Positions 16,669 to 24,542 are shown, numbered from the stretch's first letter. The stretch is DNA of 64,000 nucleotides from Amycolatopsis nivea (GCF_004522235.1 NZ_SDLT01000028.1:62001-126000); one strand, 5' to 3'. Notes: generated by a model not told the origin, from the sequence alone. Numbers and translations are program-made.

Positions 16669-17533
16669 GCACGGACTCGACCGCGGGCTGGTAGGCGGCG
16701 ATCTGGTCGGGCGTCCAGGAGCCGGAGATGTCGTGCGTGACGGTCCGGTAGACGAGCGCGCGGATCAGCATCTGCCGCCATTCCAGCAGATGCGCCCAGC
16801 GGTCGATCAGCCCGGGAGTCGCGCCGTACCAGCACAACGCGTCGGCGACCGCCACCGCGGCGGCCCAGGCCGGGGGACGCCAGTAGACCGCCCAGTCGAT
16901 CACCGCGGGCGGCTGTCCCGGCGCGAACAGGACGTTCCCGGGAAGGTCTCCGTGCACCGCCTGCGCGGCCGACTCGACCGGACGGCGCGCCTCGAGCAAC
17001 GGGCGGAGGAGGTCACGGGCGGGCGCCGTGCCTTCGGGCGGCAATTCCGCCCAGGCGACCCGGTCTCCGATAGCCCAGGGGTCAGTGCGGAAATCGAGGA
17101 AATCCGGCCGCGGCAGCTGGGCGATCGCTTGATGTAACGCGATCCCGGCCCGAATCGCGTCATCGGGCCGGGAAGTGTCCGGACGGCCGGGCACGAGCCG
17201 GCTCGCCTCCCAGCCGAGCGACGGATGACCGCCGGATGAATTCTGGCCGACGGATGTTCCCGCGATCCATTCCCCGTCGCGAGCCTGAAGCGGACGAGCG
17301 ATCCGGAACTCCGCCGATTCCGCCACCTCGGCGAGCGCCGCCGCCCGCCATCGCGTTTCCGGAGCGAACTCCACCGGTTTCAGCACGATGTCCCCGGCGC
17401 GCCAGGTCTCGCCTTTCCCGCCCTCCAACCGAACCGGATCCTCGGCGCAGCCGAACGCGTCCAGCACGTCCGCCGATGGTTGCTTGTTCAACGTTCTGCG
17501 CCTTTTCTCTCGGGTTTCCGCAGCTCTTCGCAT
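16661..17533 (-). CDS. Phosphotransferase/kinase-like protein (aminoglycoside phosphotransferase fold)
   Basis: About 290 residues from ATG 17533; a later TTG at 17491 (LNKQPSADVL) is possible and would fit family length. Residues around 40-55 (GGKGETWRAGDIVLKP) match an ATP-binding N-lobe with an invariant Lys. The catalytic loop VHGDLPGNVLF holds the Asp-x4-Asn motif, and VIDWAVYWRPP supplies the metal-binding Asp. This pattern is known from a conserved actinobacterial kinase-like family of unknown function (TIGR02569-type), which I think is the best match. Resistance to an aminoglycoside is possible but not indicated. It is convergent with the dehydrogenase. Confidence 0.75.
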   Translation of the reverse strand: MRRAAETREKRRRTLNKQPSADVLDAFGCAEDPVRLEGGKGETWRAGDIVLKPVEFAPETRWRAAALAEVAESAEFRIARPLQARDGEWIAGTSVGQNSSGGHPSLGWEASRLVPGRPDTSRPDDAIRAGIALHQAIAQLPRPDFLDFRTDPWAIGDRVAWAELPPEGTAPARDLLRPLLEARRPVESAAQAVHGDLPGNVLFAPGQPPAVIDWAVYWRPPAWAAAVAVADALCWYGATPGLIDRWAHLLEWRQMLIRALVYRTVTHDISGSWTPDQIAAYQPAVESVLS

Positions 17534-17747
17534 ATCTACCCAGAGCAACGCAAGGGGAGGAACGACTCCCCCTGAAGGTACAGAAGCGCATTCAGGGGAC
17601 CACCCACAGTGCACATGTGAGCCTTGTGTATGCTTCGCCATCGCTTGACTGGGTGGATTCTTCACCCGAATTGGTGGCCGCCGTGGTCGGGGAGATGTGG
17701 TCTCACGCGGTCCGTCGTTCGTGGTTCGGGACTCGATGGGAGAAAGC

Positions 17748-18917
17748 ATGCACGGCAGGTCAATTCTGGTCCGGGGAGGGGCCGCGGCGGCTTCCGCGGC
17801 AGCGGCGCTGATGATCGCCGCGCCGGTCGCCCTCGCGGACGACAACGCCCCCACGGCGCGCAGCGGCGCGGCCTCGGGCGAGCTGGTGTACGGCGGCACG
17901 TCGGGCTTCGACGTCAACATCGCCGACAAGGGCAAGGTCCAGACGACGCTGTTCAACTTCAAGCTGTCCGACGGCGCCATCTCGAAGATGTACTGCGTGC
18001 AGATCGAGGTCGGCGCACGCTTCGGCGAGACCATGGTCGAGCACGCCTGGAACGACTACCCCGACGCGAAGTCGCCGTTCCGCAAGAACAACAAGAACAT
18101 CAACTGGGTGCTGCACCACAGCTACCCGTCGCAGGACGTCGCCTCCATCGAGAAGGCGCTGAGCGGCAAGGGCGTCGAGCTCCACGACGGTCTGTCCACG
18201 AAGGAAGCGCTGACCGCGACCCAGGCCGCGGTGTGGCACTACAGCGACGCGAAGGACCTCGACGCCGAGAACCCGCTGGCCAACGGCTCCCCGGACGAAG
18301 CGGCCGACGTTCTCGCGCTGTACAAGTACCTCACCGGCGACGCCAACACCGGCGTCGAGGAGAAGAAGCCGGCGCTGAGCATCACCCCGGCGAAGGCGAC
18401 CGGCGAAGCGGGCACCAAGATCGGCCCGTTCACCGTCGCCACCACCGGCAGCGTCACCGACTTCACGAGCAAGCTCCCCGAGGGCGTGAAGGTCGTCGGC
18501 GAGAATGGCGAGGAGATCAAGTCCTCGGCGATCAAGAACGGCACGAAGCTGTTCCTGGATGTCCCGAAGGACGCGAAGCCCGGCACAGCCGAACTCGCGA
18601 TCAAGGCTACCGGCGACGTCAACACGGGCCGCCTGTTCGTGGCCAAGAACTACGACAGCAACCCGGCGCAGTCGCTGATCGTGGCACAGTCGCAGAAGAG
18701 CGCGGTCGAGGCCGCGGCAACCGGCACCTGGACCGAAACGGGCCCGGTCACCACCGCGCCCGCCACGACCGCCCCCGCGGCCGGCAACAACTCGGGCCAG
18801 ACCCCGCTGGCGAACACCGGCGTGAACGCCGCCCTGCCCATCGGAATCGGCGCAGCCCTGGTCATCGCGGGCGGCGCGATGATCCTGGTGGTTCGCCGTC
18901 GTCGCAGCAACGCCTGA
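17748..18917 (+). CDS. Thioester-domain surface protein with LAxTG sortase signal
   Basis: A 389-residue exported protein from ATG 17748, with GGGAGA six bases upstream; earlier in-frame starts lack a good site. The signal peptide likely ends at VALA (30). The thioester (TQXA) domain spans about 45-210, with Cys83 in MYCVQIEV and Gln159 in TATQAAVWHYSD as the probable crosslinking pair. Family members use this bond to attach covalently to host or surface amines. A beta-sandwich region follows (about 210-320), then a Thr/Pro/Ala stalk. The anchor LANTG (354-358) precedes a hydrophobic helix and RRRRSNA. LAxTG is the motif of class E sortases in high-GC actinomycetes. No sortase gene lies in the window. 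A strong terminator follows. Confidence 0.9.
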   Translation: MHGRSILVRGGAAAASAAAALMIAAPVALADDNAPTARSGAASGELVYGGTSGFDVNIADKGKVQTTLFNFKLSDGAISKMYCVQIEVGARFGETMVEHAWNDYPDAKSPFRKNNKNINWVLHHSYPSQDVASIEKALSGKGVELHDGLSTKEALTATQAAVWHYSDAKDLDAENPLANGSPDEAADVLALYKYLTGDANTGVEEKKPALSITPAKATGEAGTKIGPFTVATTGSVTDFTSKLPEGVKVVGENGEEIKSSAIKNGTKLFLDVPKDAKPGTAELAIKATGDVNTGRLFVAKNYDSNPAQSLIVAQSQKSAVEAAATGTWTETGPVTTAPATTAPAAGNNSGQTPLANTGVNAALPIGIGAALVIAGGAMILVVRRRRSNA

Positions 18918-18943
18918 TTCAGTCTGCTTGACCCTGCTTTAGC

Positions 18944-18976
18944 AACGGGCCGGTCCTATTAGGACCGGCCCGTTTT
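18944..18976 (+). terminator. Rho-independent terminator after the thioester-protein gene
   Basis: A perfect 14-bp stem (aacgggccggtcct and reverse complement) with the 3-base loop att is followed by tttt. It lies 27 bases downstream of the stop. Confidence 0.9.
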
Positions 18977-18993
18977 GCTTCCCCGCACGGGAA

Positions 18994-19239
18994 GTCCGTG
19001 AAGGGCTCCTTGGGGGAATCTAATTCCCTCAAGGAGCCCTTCGCGCCCCCGCGGCCGGTGCGTGAGGGCCACCCTCACGACGCGCGTCCGGTCCGTGAGG
19101 AACCCCTTCACAGACTTGGGTTCCCTCAGGGAGCCCTTCACGGACGACAAGGTGCCGTGAGGGCCACCCTCACGTCCGCTGATTCCGTCAGGGTTCCCCT
19201 CACGACCCGCCGCCGTGCGTGAGGGGCCCCTTCACGGAC
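18994..19239. repeat. Cluster of GTGAGGG/GTGAAGGGCTCC hairpins (first repeat island)
   Basis: At least five imperfect palindromes stand in a row: gtgaagggctcc...ggagcccttcgc (18998-19043), gtgagggccaccctcac (19061-19077), gtgaggaacccc...gggagcccttcac (about 19095-19141), gtgagggccaccctcac again (19157-19173) and gtgaggggccccttcac (19219-19235). All are variants of one word, gtga-ggg(gc/nn)ccc-tcac. The same family occurs at 11923-11977 and 34956-35119. Confidence 0.8.
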
Positions 19240-19279
19240 CCGCCTGCTTCCATCAGTTCGCCAGCGCGCGGGATGCGCC

Positions 19280-19354
19280 CCAATGTGGCATTGGTTGCAT
19301 CGCATGCACCGAACGCCACATTGGGTGCGTCAGATGCACCCAATGCCACATTGG
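19280..19354. repeat. Three CCAATG-N3-CATTGG dyads at exact 30-bp spacing (first copy)
   Basis: 15-bp dyads start at 19280 (ccaatgtggcattgg), 19310 (degenerate, cgaacgccacattgg) and 19340 (ccaatgccacattgg). They are separated by 15-bp spacers of the form ktgcrtcrsatgcac. The same three-dyad array is present at 35167-35241 with the spacers exchanged. Function unknown; a protein-binding array or an RNA with alternate hairpins are both possible. Confidence 0.85.
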
Positions 19355-19406
19355 GGCGCTCCACGACCCCCACAACCGGCGGCCGCGAACCCATCCTCAC
19401 CAAGCG

Positions 19407-19610
19407 CTCAAGCCGCGCGCCCCGCCCGCCAATCCCTGCCGGTGCACTCAAGCCGCGCGCCTCACCGACCAGCTCGCAACCGGTGCACCCAAGCCATGCG
19501 CCCTGCCCGCCAATTCGCAGCCGATGCGCTCAAGCCGCGCACCCCACCCACCAGCTCGCAACCGGCGCACCCAAGCCAAGCACCCTGCTCACCAATCCGC
19601 AGCCGATGCA
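19407..19610. repeat. Tandem repeat, about 41-bp unit, five copies, alternating subtypes
   Basis: Unit starts (c-y-caagcc) are at 19407, 19447, 19488, 19529 and 19570, with the beginning of a sixth at 19611. Units 1, 3 and 5 share a gcccgccaat-like middle. Units 2 and 4 share accagctcgcaaccgg. This gives a higher-order period near 82 bp. It lies between the CCAATG array and the large hairpin of the first repeat island and is absent from the second island. Confidence 0.75.
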
Positions 19611-19618
19611 CCCAACGA

Positions 19619-19785
19619 TCGGTGCACCCACACCACCCCCGCACCCCGATACGAAGCCAAAATGCGGTCTGGGGCGGCTTGTCAAGGCATCTTTCCCGCC
19701 TTGACAAGCCACCCCAGACCGTCAGCACAATCAAGCTTCGGGGTGCCCCACCGCACTCCCGACCCGCGATGTGCGAAGCACGAGC
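19619..19785 (+). repeat. Conserved intergenic element with 23-bp stem hairpin (first copy)
   Basis: A 39-base left flank (tcggtgcacccacaccaccc onward), a hairpin with 5' arm 19666-19688, 9-base loop atctttccc and 3' arm 19698-19720, and a 35-base right flank (gtcagcacaatcaagcttcg onward) are shared with 35289-35456. The element ends with tgtgcgaagcacgagc in both copies. One C-A mismatch interrupts this copy's stem. It ends five bases before the stop of the convergent LCP gene and may help terminate it. Confidence 0.88.
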
Positions 19786-19789
19786 CGGG

Positions 19790-21256
19790 TCAGTTCACAC
19801 AAGTAACCCCATCAGCAGTAATCTCCGGAGCACCCCCGGCAGGAGGCTCCATAACCGCCGGAGCAGAAGCCGGATGCACTCCAGAATCATCCGAATACTT
19901 CTGCCCCAAATAAACCCGGAAATGATCCTTGTCCAAAGAACTATCCGAAGCCACCGCAACCCCGCCAAGCTTCGTCGCGATACCCTCAGCCTGACTACGC
20001 TGCCCCCGCCCGTAATAGACAGTAGAAGTCCGCCGAGTAGCACTATTAGTCACAGAACCCCGCTGATACCCAGCAGCAGCAAGCTTGTCCGCCACCCGGT
20101 TGGCCAACCCGTCCACCCCAGACGAGTTCCGCACATCCACCACATAAGAAGCCAACGCCGGATCCCCAGCAGCCGAAGACGGCGGCGCAGAGGAAGACGG
20201 AGCAGAAGTAGCAGCCCCAGTCTGCTCCCGGACAAACTTCTGCACCTGCTGAGGATCGACCTGCACGGCATCCCCGTCATTAGGCGTCTTCAAAGTAATA
20301 CTAACCACCGGCACGGTGACGAAGTTGATACTCCCAGCACTCATCCCATGCAGTTGCTGAGCAAACCCGAGCAAATCCCAGTTGGTATCAACAACGACAG
20401 CCTTCTTAACCGCCCCGATCAACGCATCCAACTTACCCGGATCCGTCAACGTCCCAGCGGAAAGAATAGTCTTAGCCATACTGGCCATAAAGACCTGCTG
20501 CCGCTTGATCCGATCCAAGTCCCCATTGGGCAGTCCATGCCGCTGCCGCACGAACTGCAACGCCTGCGCCCCGGCAACATTCTGCGGTCCGGCAGGAAAA
20601 TTAGCCCCAGAGTAAGAATCCCGAACCGGAGCCTTAAGGCAAACCGGAACCCCGCCCACAGCCTGGCTGACGTAATAGAACCCAGCCAGATTGACCGCCG
20701 CATAGTGCGTAATGGTCAGCCCGGTCAACTGCTGCACAGTCTCGATCGCCGTCTTGGCCCCAGCCTGCGCCGAGTCCGTCTCCAGTTGAGCCCCAGACTC
20801 CCCCTGGGCCTTCAGTTCGTTCTTCCGAGCAGTCTGCCCATACGTATAAGCCGAGTTGATCTTGTGCTTCCCGAACTTCCCGGCAAGCTGGACATACGAG
20901 TCACGCGGGATCGAGATGGCCGTGGCGTTCCCGCCGCCCGCTGGGATGTGCACGACGATCATCGTGTCGGTCGTGTCGCCGCCGTCCTCGGCGCCGCCCG
21001 CGTGCAGTTGGTCGAGTACGTCCTCGGGCAGCGGATTGCCCTCCGCGTCGGTGCGCGTGTCGAGGCCGACCATCAGGATGTTCTGCTCGTCCATCGGCGA
21101 GTTCGACCCGGAGCCGATCACATCGGACCTGGTCAGGCCGTCGGTGATCTGGTTCAGCTTCGACCACGCGAACGCGGTGCCGCCGAGGACCAGCAGCGAG
21201 ACGACGGCCAGGAGCACCTGGGCGACGCGGAGCGCGCTGGAAGTCTTGCGACGCAT
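19790..21256 (-). CDS. LytR-CpsA-Psr (LCP) family ligase with LytR_C domain
   Basis: A 488-residue protein from ATG 21256, with GAGGAAC upstream. A short cytoplasmic basic start is followed by one membrane helix (about 11-31) and an extracellular LCP domain (about 90-275). Conserved parts are DTTDTMIVVHI, SIPRDSYV, KINSAYTYG and the Arg-rich LQFVRQRHGLPNGDLDRIKR. A Ser/Pro/Ala linker leads to a LytR_C domain (about 380-465). LCP proteins attach wall polymers such as arabinogalactan or teichoic acids to peptidoglycan from a lipid carrier. The gene is divergent from the glycosyltransferase/deacetylase pair. Codon use changes inside the gene: before about 20850 (N-terminal part) third positions are mostly C; after it they are mostly G or T. 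Confidence 0.93.
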   Translation of the reverse strand: MRRKTSSALRVAQVLLAVVSLLVLGGTAFAWSKLNQITDGLTRSDVIGSGSNSPMDEQNILMVGLDTRTDAEGNPLPEDVLDQLHAGGAEDGGDTTDTMIVVHIPAGGGNATAISIPRDSYVQLAGKFGKHKINSAYTYGQTARKNELKAQGESGAQLETDSAQAGAKTAIETVQQLTGLTITHYAAVNLAGFYYVSQAVGGVPVCLKAPVRDSYSGANFPAGPQNVAGAQALQFVRQRHGLPNGDLDRIKRQQVFMASMAKTILSAGTLTDPGKLDALIGAVKKAVVVDTNWDLLGFAQQLHGMSAGSINFVTVPVVSITLKTPNDGDAVQVDPQQVQKFVREQTGAATSAPSSSAPPSSAAGDPALASYVVDVRNSSGVDGLANRVADKLAAAGYQRGSVTNSATRRTSTVYYGRGQRSQAEGIATKLGGVAVASDSSLDKDHFRVYLGQKYSDDSGVHPASAPAVMEPPAGGAPEITADGVTCVN

Positions 21257-21413
21257 CGGGGTTCCTCTTCCTGCCACATCCGGTGGTCGAAAGACCCACG
21301 GTAGCGGGCGTCTCACCTGGACGGGTTACCGCTTACCCCAAATTACGGAGAGGGCGCCCGGAATGTCGGACCGAGGGTGTATCGCCGCGGGCGGTCCGGC
21401 CTCGACTCTCATT

Positions 21414-21446
21414 CTACAGGGATGTAGTTTTACTACAGCCGTGTAG
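21414..21446. promoter_or_regulatory. Paired BlaI/MecI-type operators CTACA-N4-TGTAG (first site)
   Basis: Two perfect 14-bp dyads, ctacagggatgtag (21414-21427) and ctacagccgtgtag (21433-21446), stand 19 bp centre to centre just upstream of the glycosyltransferase gene. BlaI/MecI repressors bind TACA...TGTA dyads, often in tandem. The same spacing is seen at 24495-24527, next to the blaI-like gene. Confidence 0.85.
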
Positions 21447-21465
21447 AAGTAGAAAGAGGTGCCCG

Positions 21466-22476
21466 ATGGCCCGCGTGGTGATCGTGTCCGCCCGGATCGG
21501 AGCGGGACACGACGGTGCCGCCAGGGAGCTGGACCGGTGGTTTTCCAGCCGCGGCGCACACGTCGTCCGCGCCGATTTCCTGGACCTGCTGCCGGGAAGA
21601 CTCGGCGAACTGCTCTGCGGCGCCTACCACCGGCAGCTCAACACCGTGCCGCGCAGCTGGGACTGGCTGCTCAGCGCACTGGGCACCCCCGCGCTGGCCG
21701 GAGCCGCCCGCCGGTTCGCCGGCCTCGCCACGCCGCGGCTGCGCGAGCTGCTGGGGGAGCGCACCGATGTCGTCGTCTCGACCTATCCGCTCGCGACGCA
21801 CGCGGTCGCCCGGCTGCGGCGGTCCAGCGAACTGACCGCCCCGCTGGTCGTCTACCTCACCGACCCGTCGGTGCACCGTCTGTGCGTGAGCCCGGACGCG
21901 ACGCTCACCGTCGCTCCCAACGAAACCGCAGCCCGCCAAGCCCGAGCGCTCGGAGCCGGTCGCACGCTCGTCTCGCGTCCGCTGGTCGCACCCGCCTTCC
22001 GGCCCGCCGCCGGGATCGCCGAACGACTGCGGCTCCGGCTCACCTTCGGACTTCCGCACGACGGCCCGCTCGCGTTGGTCGTGGCCGGATCCTGGGGCGT
22101 GGGCCAAATCGGACAGACCGCCGACGACCTTCTCGCGACCGGCCTCGTCGAACCGGTCGTAGTGTGCGGCCGCAACGAAGCGCTGGCGGAACGATTGCGG
22201 AAAACCGGACATCGGCACGTTTTCGGCTGGGTCGACCGGATGCCGGAACTGATGCGCGCGTGCGACGTCGTGGTGCAGAACGCGGGCGGACTGACGACGT
22301 CGGAGGCGCTCGCGACCGGCCTCCCGGTGCTGACCTACCGCTGCCTGCCCGGCCACGGCCGAGCCAACGCCGCCGTGCTGCACAACGACGGCATCGTCCC
22401 GTGGGTTCATTCGCCGAGCGAACTGACCGAGGCGCTCGAATGGTTGCTGCGCCGACCGGTCAAGGCCGCCGGATGA
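21466..22476 (+). CDS. GT28/MurG-like glycosyltransferase
   Basis: A 336-residue protein from ATG 21466, with AGAGG nine bases upstream. The N-terminal half begins with VVIVSARIGAGHDGAA and contains DFLDLLPG, as in diacylglycerol glucosyltransferases and monogalactosyl-diacylglycerol synthases. The C-terminal half has the nucleotide-sugar site DVVVQNAGGLTTSEALATGLP typical of the GT-B fold of MurG-related enzymes. It probably moves a sugar from a nucleotide donor to a lipid or polyprenyl acceptor at the membrane. The next gene, a polysaccharide deacetylase, overlaps by 4 bases, so both may act on one glycan. Two BlaI-type operators lie directly upstream. Confidence 0.85.
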   Translation: MARVVIVSARIGAGHDGAARELDRWFSSRGAHVVRADFLDLLPGRLGELLCGAYHRQLNTVPRSWDWLLSALGTPALAGAARRFAGLATPRLRELLGERTDVVVSTYPLATHAVARLRRSSELTAPLVVYLTDPSVHRLCVSPDATLTVAPNETAARQARALGAGRTLVSRPLVAPAFRPAAGIAERLRLRLTFGLPHDGPLALVVAGSWGVGQIGQTADDLLATGLVEPVVVCGRNEALAERLRKTGHRHVFGWVDRMPELMRACDVVVQNAGGLTTSEALATGLPVLTYRCLPGHGRANAAVLHNDGIVPWVHSPSELTEALEWLLRRPVKAAG

Positions 22477-23222
22477 TCCGCGGACTCGCCGCGGCAGCCG
22501 TCGCGCACGCAGCACCGGCCGCATTGTTCGTACCGCAGCTGCGGACGGCAAGACTCGCCGGACGAGGCGACCCCAGCCGCGTGGCGTTGACCTTCGACGA
22601 CGGCCCCAACCCGGAGTCCACGCCGCAATTCCTCCGAGCCCTCGAAAAACTGGACATCCGCGCGACCTTCTTCGTACTGGGCCGGGAACTGGCCGCCGCA
22701 CCGGAACTAGGCCGGGAGATCGCCGCCGCCGGGCACGAGGTCGCAGTCCACGGCTGGGATCACCGCTGCTTTCTGCGCCGCTCCCCGAAGGCCCTGCACG
22801 ACGAACTGGCACACACCGTCGACCTGATCGAACTCATCACCGGCACGAGACCGCAGTGGATGCGCGCGCCGTACGGAGTGTTCAGCGCGAGCGCCCTGAT
22901 CTCGGCGCGCGTGCTCAGACTTCAGCCCGTTTTGTGGAGCACCTGGGGATTTGACTGGACCAGTCGCGCCACTCCGCGCTCGGTCGTGCGCACCGTGTGC
23001 CGAAGGCTGACCGGCGGCGGCACGATTCTGCTGCACGACTCCGACGTCGTCGCCGCGCCGGGAGCGTGGCGGTCAGCGCTCGGCGCAGTCCCGGTGCTGG
23101 TCTCGGAATGCCGGGAGCGCGGGTTCGCCGTGGGTCCCCTGCGCGAGCACGCAAGCGGCGTGCTGCGCGGTCTCGAGTCCGGAGTGGAGATCGGTCGCCG
23201 CGTCGAGCGTGCTGGCCGCTGA
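22473..23222 (+). CDS. Polysaccharide deacetylase (CE4/NodB domain)
   Basis: A 249-residue enzyme whose ATG overlaps the glycosyltransferase stop. A short hydrophobic start may serve as signal or anchor. The NodB motifs are TFDDGP (residues 40-45, with Asp42 and Asp43), the zinc-binding H93-x3-H97 in VHGWDH, RAPYG (131-135), and LLHDSD late in the protein. The family removes N-acetyl groups from chitin, peptidoglycan or related glycans. Its last 150 bases (23073-23222) overlap, in antisense, the end of the M56 protease gene, which is an unusually long coding overlap. Confidence 0.9.
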   Translation: MIRGLAAAAVAHAAPAALFVPQLRTARLAGRGDPSRVALTFDDGPNPESTPQFLRALEKLDIRATFFVLGRELAAAPELGREIAAAGHEVAVHGWDHRCFLRRSPKALHDELAHTVDLIELITGTRPQWMRAPYGVFSASALISARVLRLQPVLWSTWGFDWTSRATPRSVVRTVCRRLTGGGTILLHDSDVVAAPGAWRSALGAVPVLVSECRERGFAVGPLREHASGVLRGLESGVEIGRRVERAGR

Positions 23223-24071
23223 CCAGGCGCACGCACCCAGCACAACCGCCACGGCCACTGCCGCCAGCGGATTCCGTCGCGAACCGGACGACGGGGCGGA
23301 AAGCAGCGCACGCACGCGTTGCGGCACCGGCCCACCGGTCGCGGCCAGCGCGAGCGACGGCTGGGACCGGCTGGCCAGTGCGGCCTTCGCGACCGCCGTG
23401 GCCACCAGTTTCCGGTCGCCGACGCGATCCGCGGCCGCCTCGTCCGCCCAACGTTCCAGCGCGAACCGGGCAGCCGTGCCGAGCGGACGCAACACCGGGT
23501 TGACCGTGGTCGCGACCGTCACGATCGCGGCGAAAACGTGGTGCCGCAGGCGCAAATGCGCGCGTTCGTGGGCCAGCAACGCACGGCGTTCCTGCGGTTC
23601 CAGCGCCGCGAGCATCCCGCTGGACACCGCGATCCGGCCGCCGCCGCCCGCCACCGCGAACGCGACCGGTTCCTCGCCCGGCAGCAGCACGAAGCCAGCC
23701 TCGCGGGTGTGCGCGTTCAGCTCGGCGTGCACCTTCCGGTGCCAGCGCACGTGTTGCGTCGCCGCTCGCGTCAACGCGACCCCGGCTACGACGAGCGCGA
23801 CCCCGCTGGCGATCGCCAGCGGCAGGTTCACCGCGTCGGCCCCGCGGAACGCGACCGCGGAGAAATCGCCCAGCTCGCCGACGAACGGCAGCTGCGCGAG
23901 CCCCGCCGCCGCGAGGACCGCGAGCGTCGCCGTGCTGCCGACGGCGAGCACCAGCGCGGAACCGGCGAGCAGCCAGCTGCCCAGCCGCGGAGACAACCGG
24001 GGCGCGACCCAGCGCGCCACCGGCCAGGACGCCAGCGGCAGCAGCAGCGGAACGAGCAGGTCGAGGTTCAC
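23073..24071 (-). CDS. M56-family (BlaR1/MecR1-like) membrane metalloprotease without sensor domain
   Basis: A 332-residue membrane protein. Hydrophobic segments are seen at about 5-20, 32-60 and 82-100, then the zinc-protease motif H168-E-R-A-H172 with the further ligand region ERWADEAA (about 206-213), and a final helix near residue 275. In BlaR1/MecR1 this part cleaves the BlaI/MecI repressor after antibiotic binding. Here the extracellular penicillin-binding domain is missing, so the signal must be sensed otherwise. The repressor gene lies three bases upstream (24075-24452) in the same operon. Its 3' end overlaps the deacetylase gene by 150 bases. Confidence 0.88.
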   Translation of the reverse strand: MNLDLLVPLLLPLASWPVARWVAPRLSPRLGSWLLAGSALVLAVGSTATLAVLAAAGLAQLPFVGELGDFSAVAFRGADAVNLPLAIASGVALVVAGVALTRAATQHVRWHRKVHAELNAHTREAGFVLLPGEEPVAFAVAGGGGRIAVSSGMLAALEPQERRALLAHERAHLRLRHHVFAAIVTVATTVNPVLRPLGTAARFALERWADEAAADRVGDRKLVATAVAKAALASRSQPSLALAATGGPVPQRVRALLSAPSSGSRRNPLAAVAVAVVLGACAWSAASTLDAATDLHSGLETAQHAACVLAQGTHGEPALPAFRDQHRDCAER

Positions 24072-24074
24072 GCC

Positions 24075-24452
24075 TCAGCCGCCGTTCTGGCGTAGCAGGT
24101 CGCGCAGCACGGCCTCGTCCGATTCGGACAGGTTCGACACGAATTTCGCGAGCACGCTGGACCGGTCGGCTTCGGCGTCGAGCACCTTGCTCATCCGGCG
24201 GGCGGCGAGCCCGGGTTCGTCGTCGGCGGCGCGGTAGGTGAACGAGCGGCCCTGTTTCTCGCGGGTCGCGACGCCCTTCTCGAACAACCGGGACAGGATC
24301 GTCACGACGGTGGTGTAGGCCAGCCCGCCGCCGATCCGTTCCTGCACGCCGGCGGCCGACATCGGCTCGTCGGATTCCCACAGCACCGCGAGCACCTCGG
24401 CCTCCAGCTCGCCGGGAGCCCGCCGGGCGCTCTCGCCCCGTCCGTTGCGCAT
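24075..24452 (-). CDS. BlaI/MecI/CopY-family transcriptional repressor
   Basis: A 125-residue winged-helix repressor. Residues about 12-80 form the DNA-binding domain (GELEAEVLAVLWESDEPMSA, then LAYTTVVTILSRLFEKG and a wing around REKQGRSFTYRA). The C-terminal helices (about 85-125) serve dimerisation and would contain the protease-sensitive site. It forms an operon with the M56 protease. Two TACA/TGTA-type dyads lie in its own promoter region (24495-24527) and two more before the glycosyltransferase gene. It therefore probably represses both itself and the envelope genes until cleaved. Confidence 0.93.
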   Translation of the reverse strand: MRNGRGESARRAPGELEAEVLAVLWESDEPMSAAGVQERIGGGLAYTTVVTILSRLFEKGVATREKQGRSFTYRAADDEPGLAARRMSKVLDAEADRSSVLAKFVSNLSESDEAVLRDLLRQNGG

Positions 24453-24494
24453 GACCCAAATTCTACCGGTTTGTCGAAGCAGCCCAGTCCACTA

Positions 24495-24527
24495 CTACGT
24501 TCATGTAGAATTTCGACAGTTATGTAG
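24495..24527. promoter_or_regulatory. Paired BlaI/MecI-type operators, second site
   Basis: Dyads ctacgttcatgtag (24495-24508) and cgacagttatgtag (24514-24527) each differ from the CTACA-N4-TGTAG form by one base and are again 19 bp centre to centre. They lie between the divergent blaI-like gene (start 24452) and the DedA gene (start 24543). Confidence 0.8.
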
Positions 24528-24542
24528 TAGTTGGAGGTGGGC

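Noticed and set aside
16661..18034. 457-residue form of the phosphotransferase
   Set aside because: The extra N-terminus lies antisense to the promoter and signal peptide of the thioester protein gene and has no match to the kinase family.
19280..19354. CRISPR-like array (regular 30-bp step)
   Set aside because: Only three 15-bp dyads with near-identical 15-bp spacers, no leader and no cas gene. Spacers in CRISPR arrays are unique.
19215..21304. Frames running through the first repeat island and antisense to the LCP gene
   Set aside because: They cross hairpins and tandem repeats, lack start signals, and continue opposite a well-supported gene.
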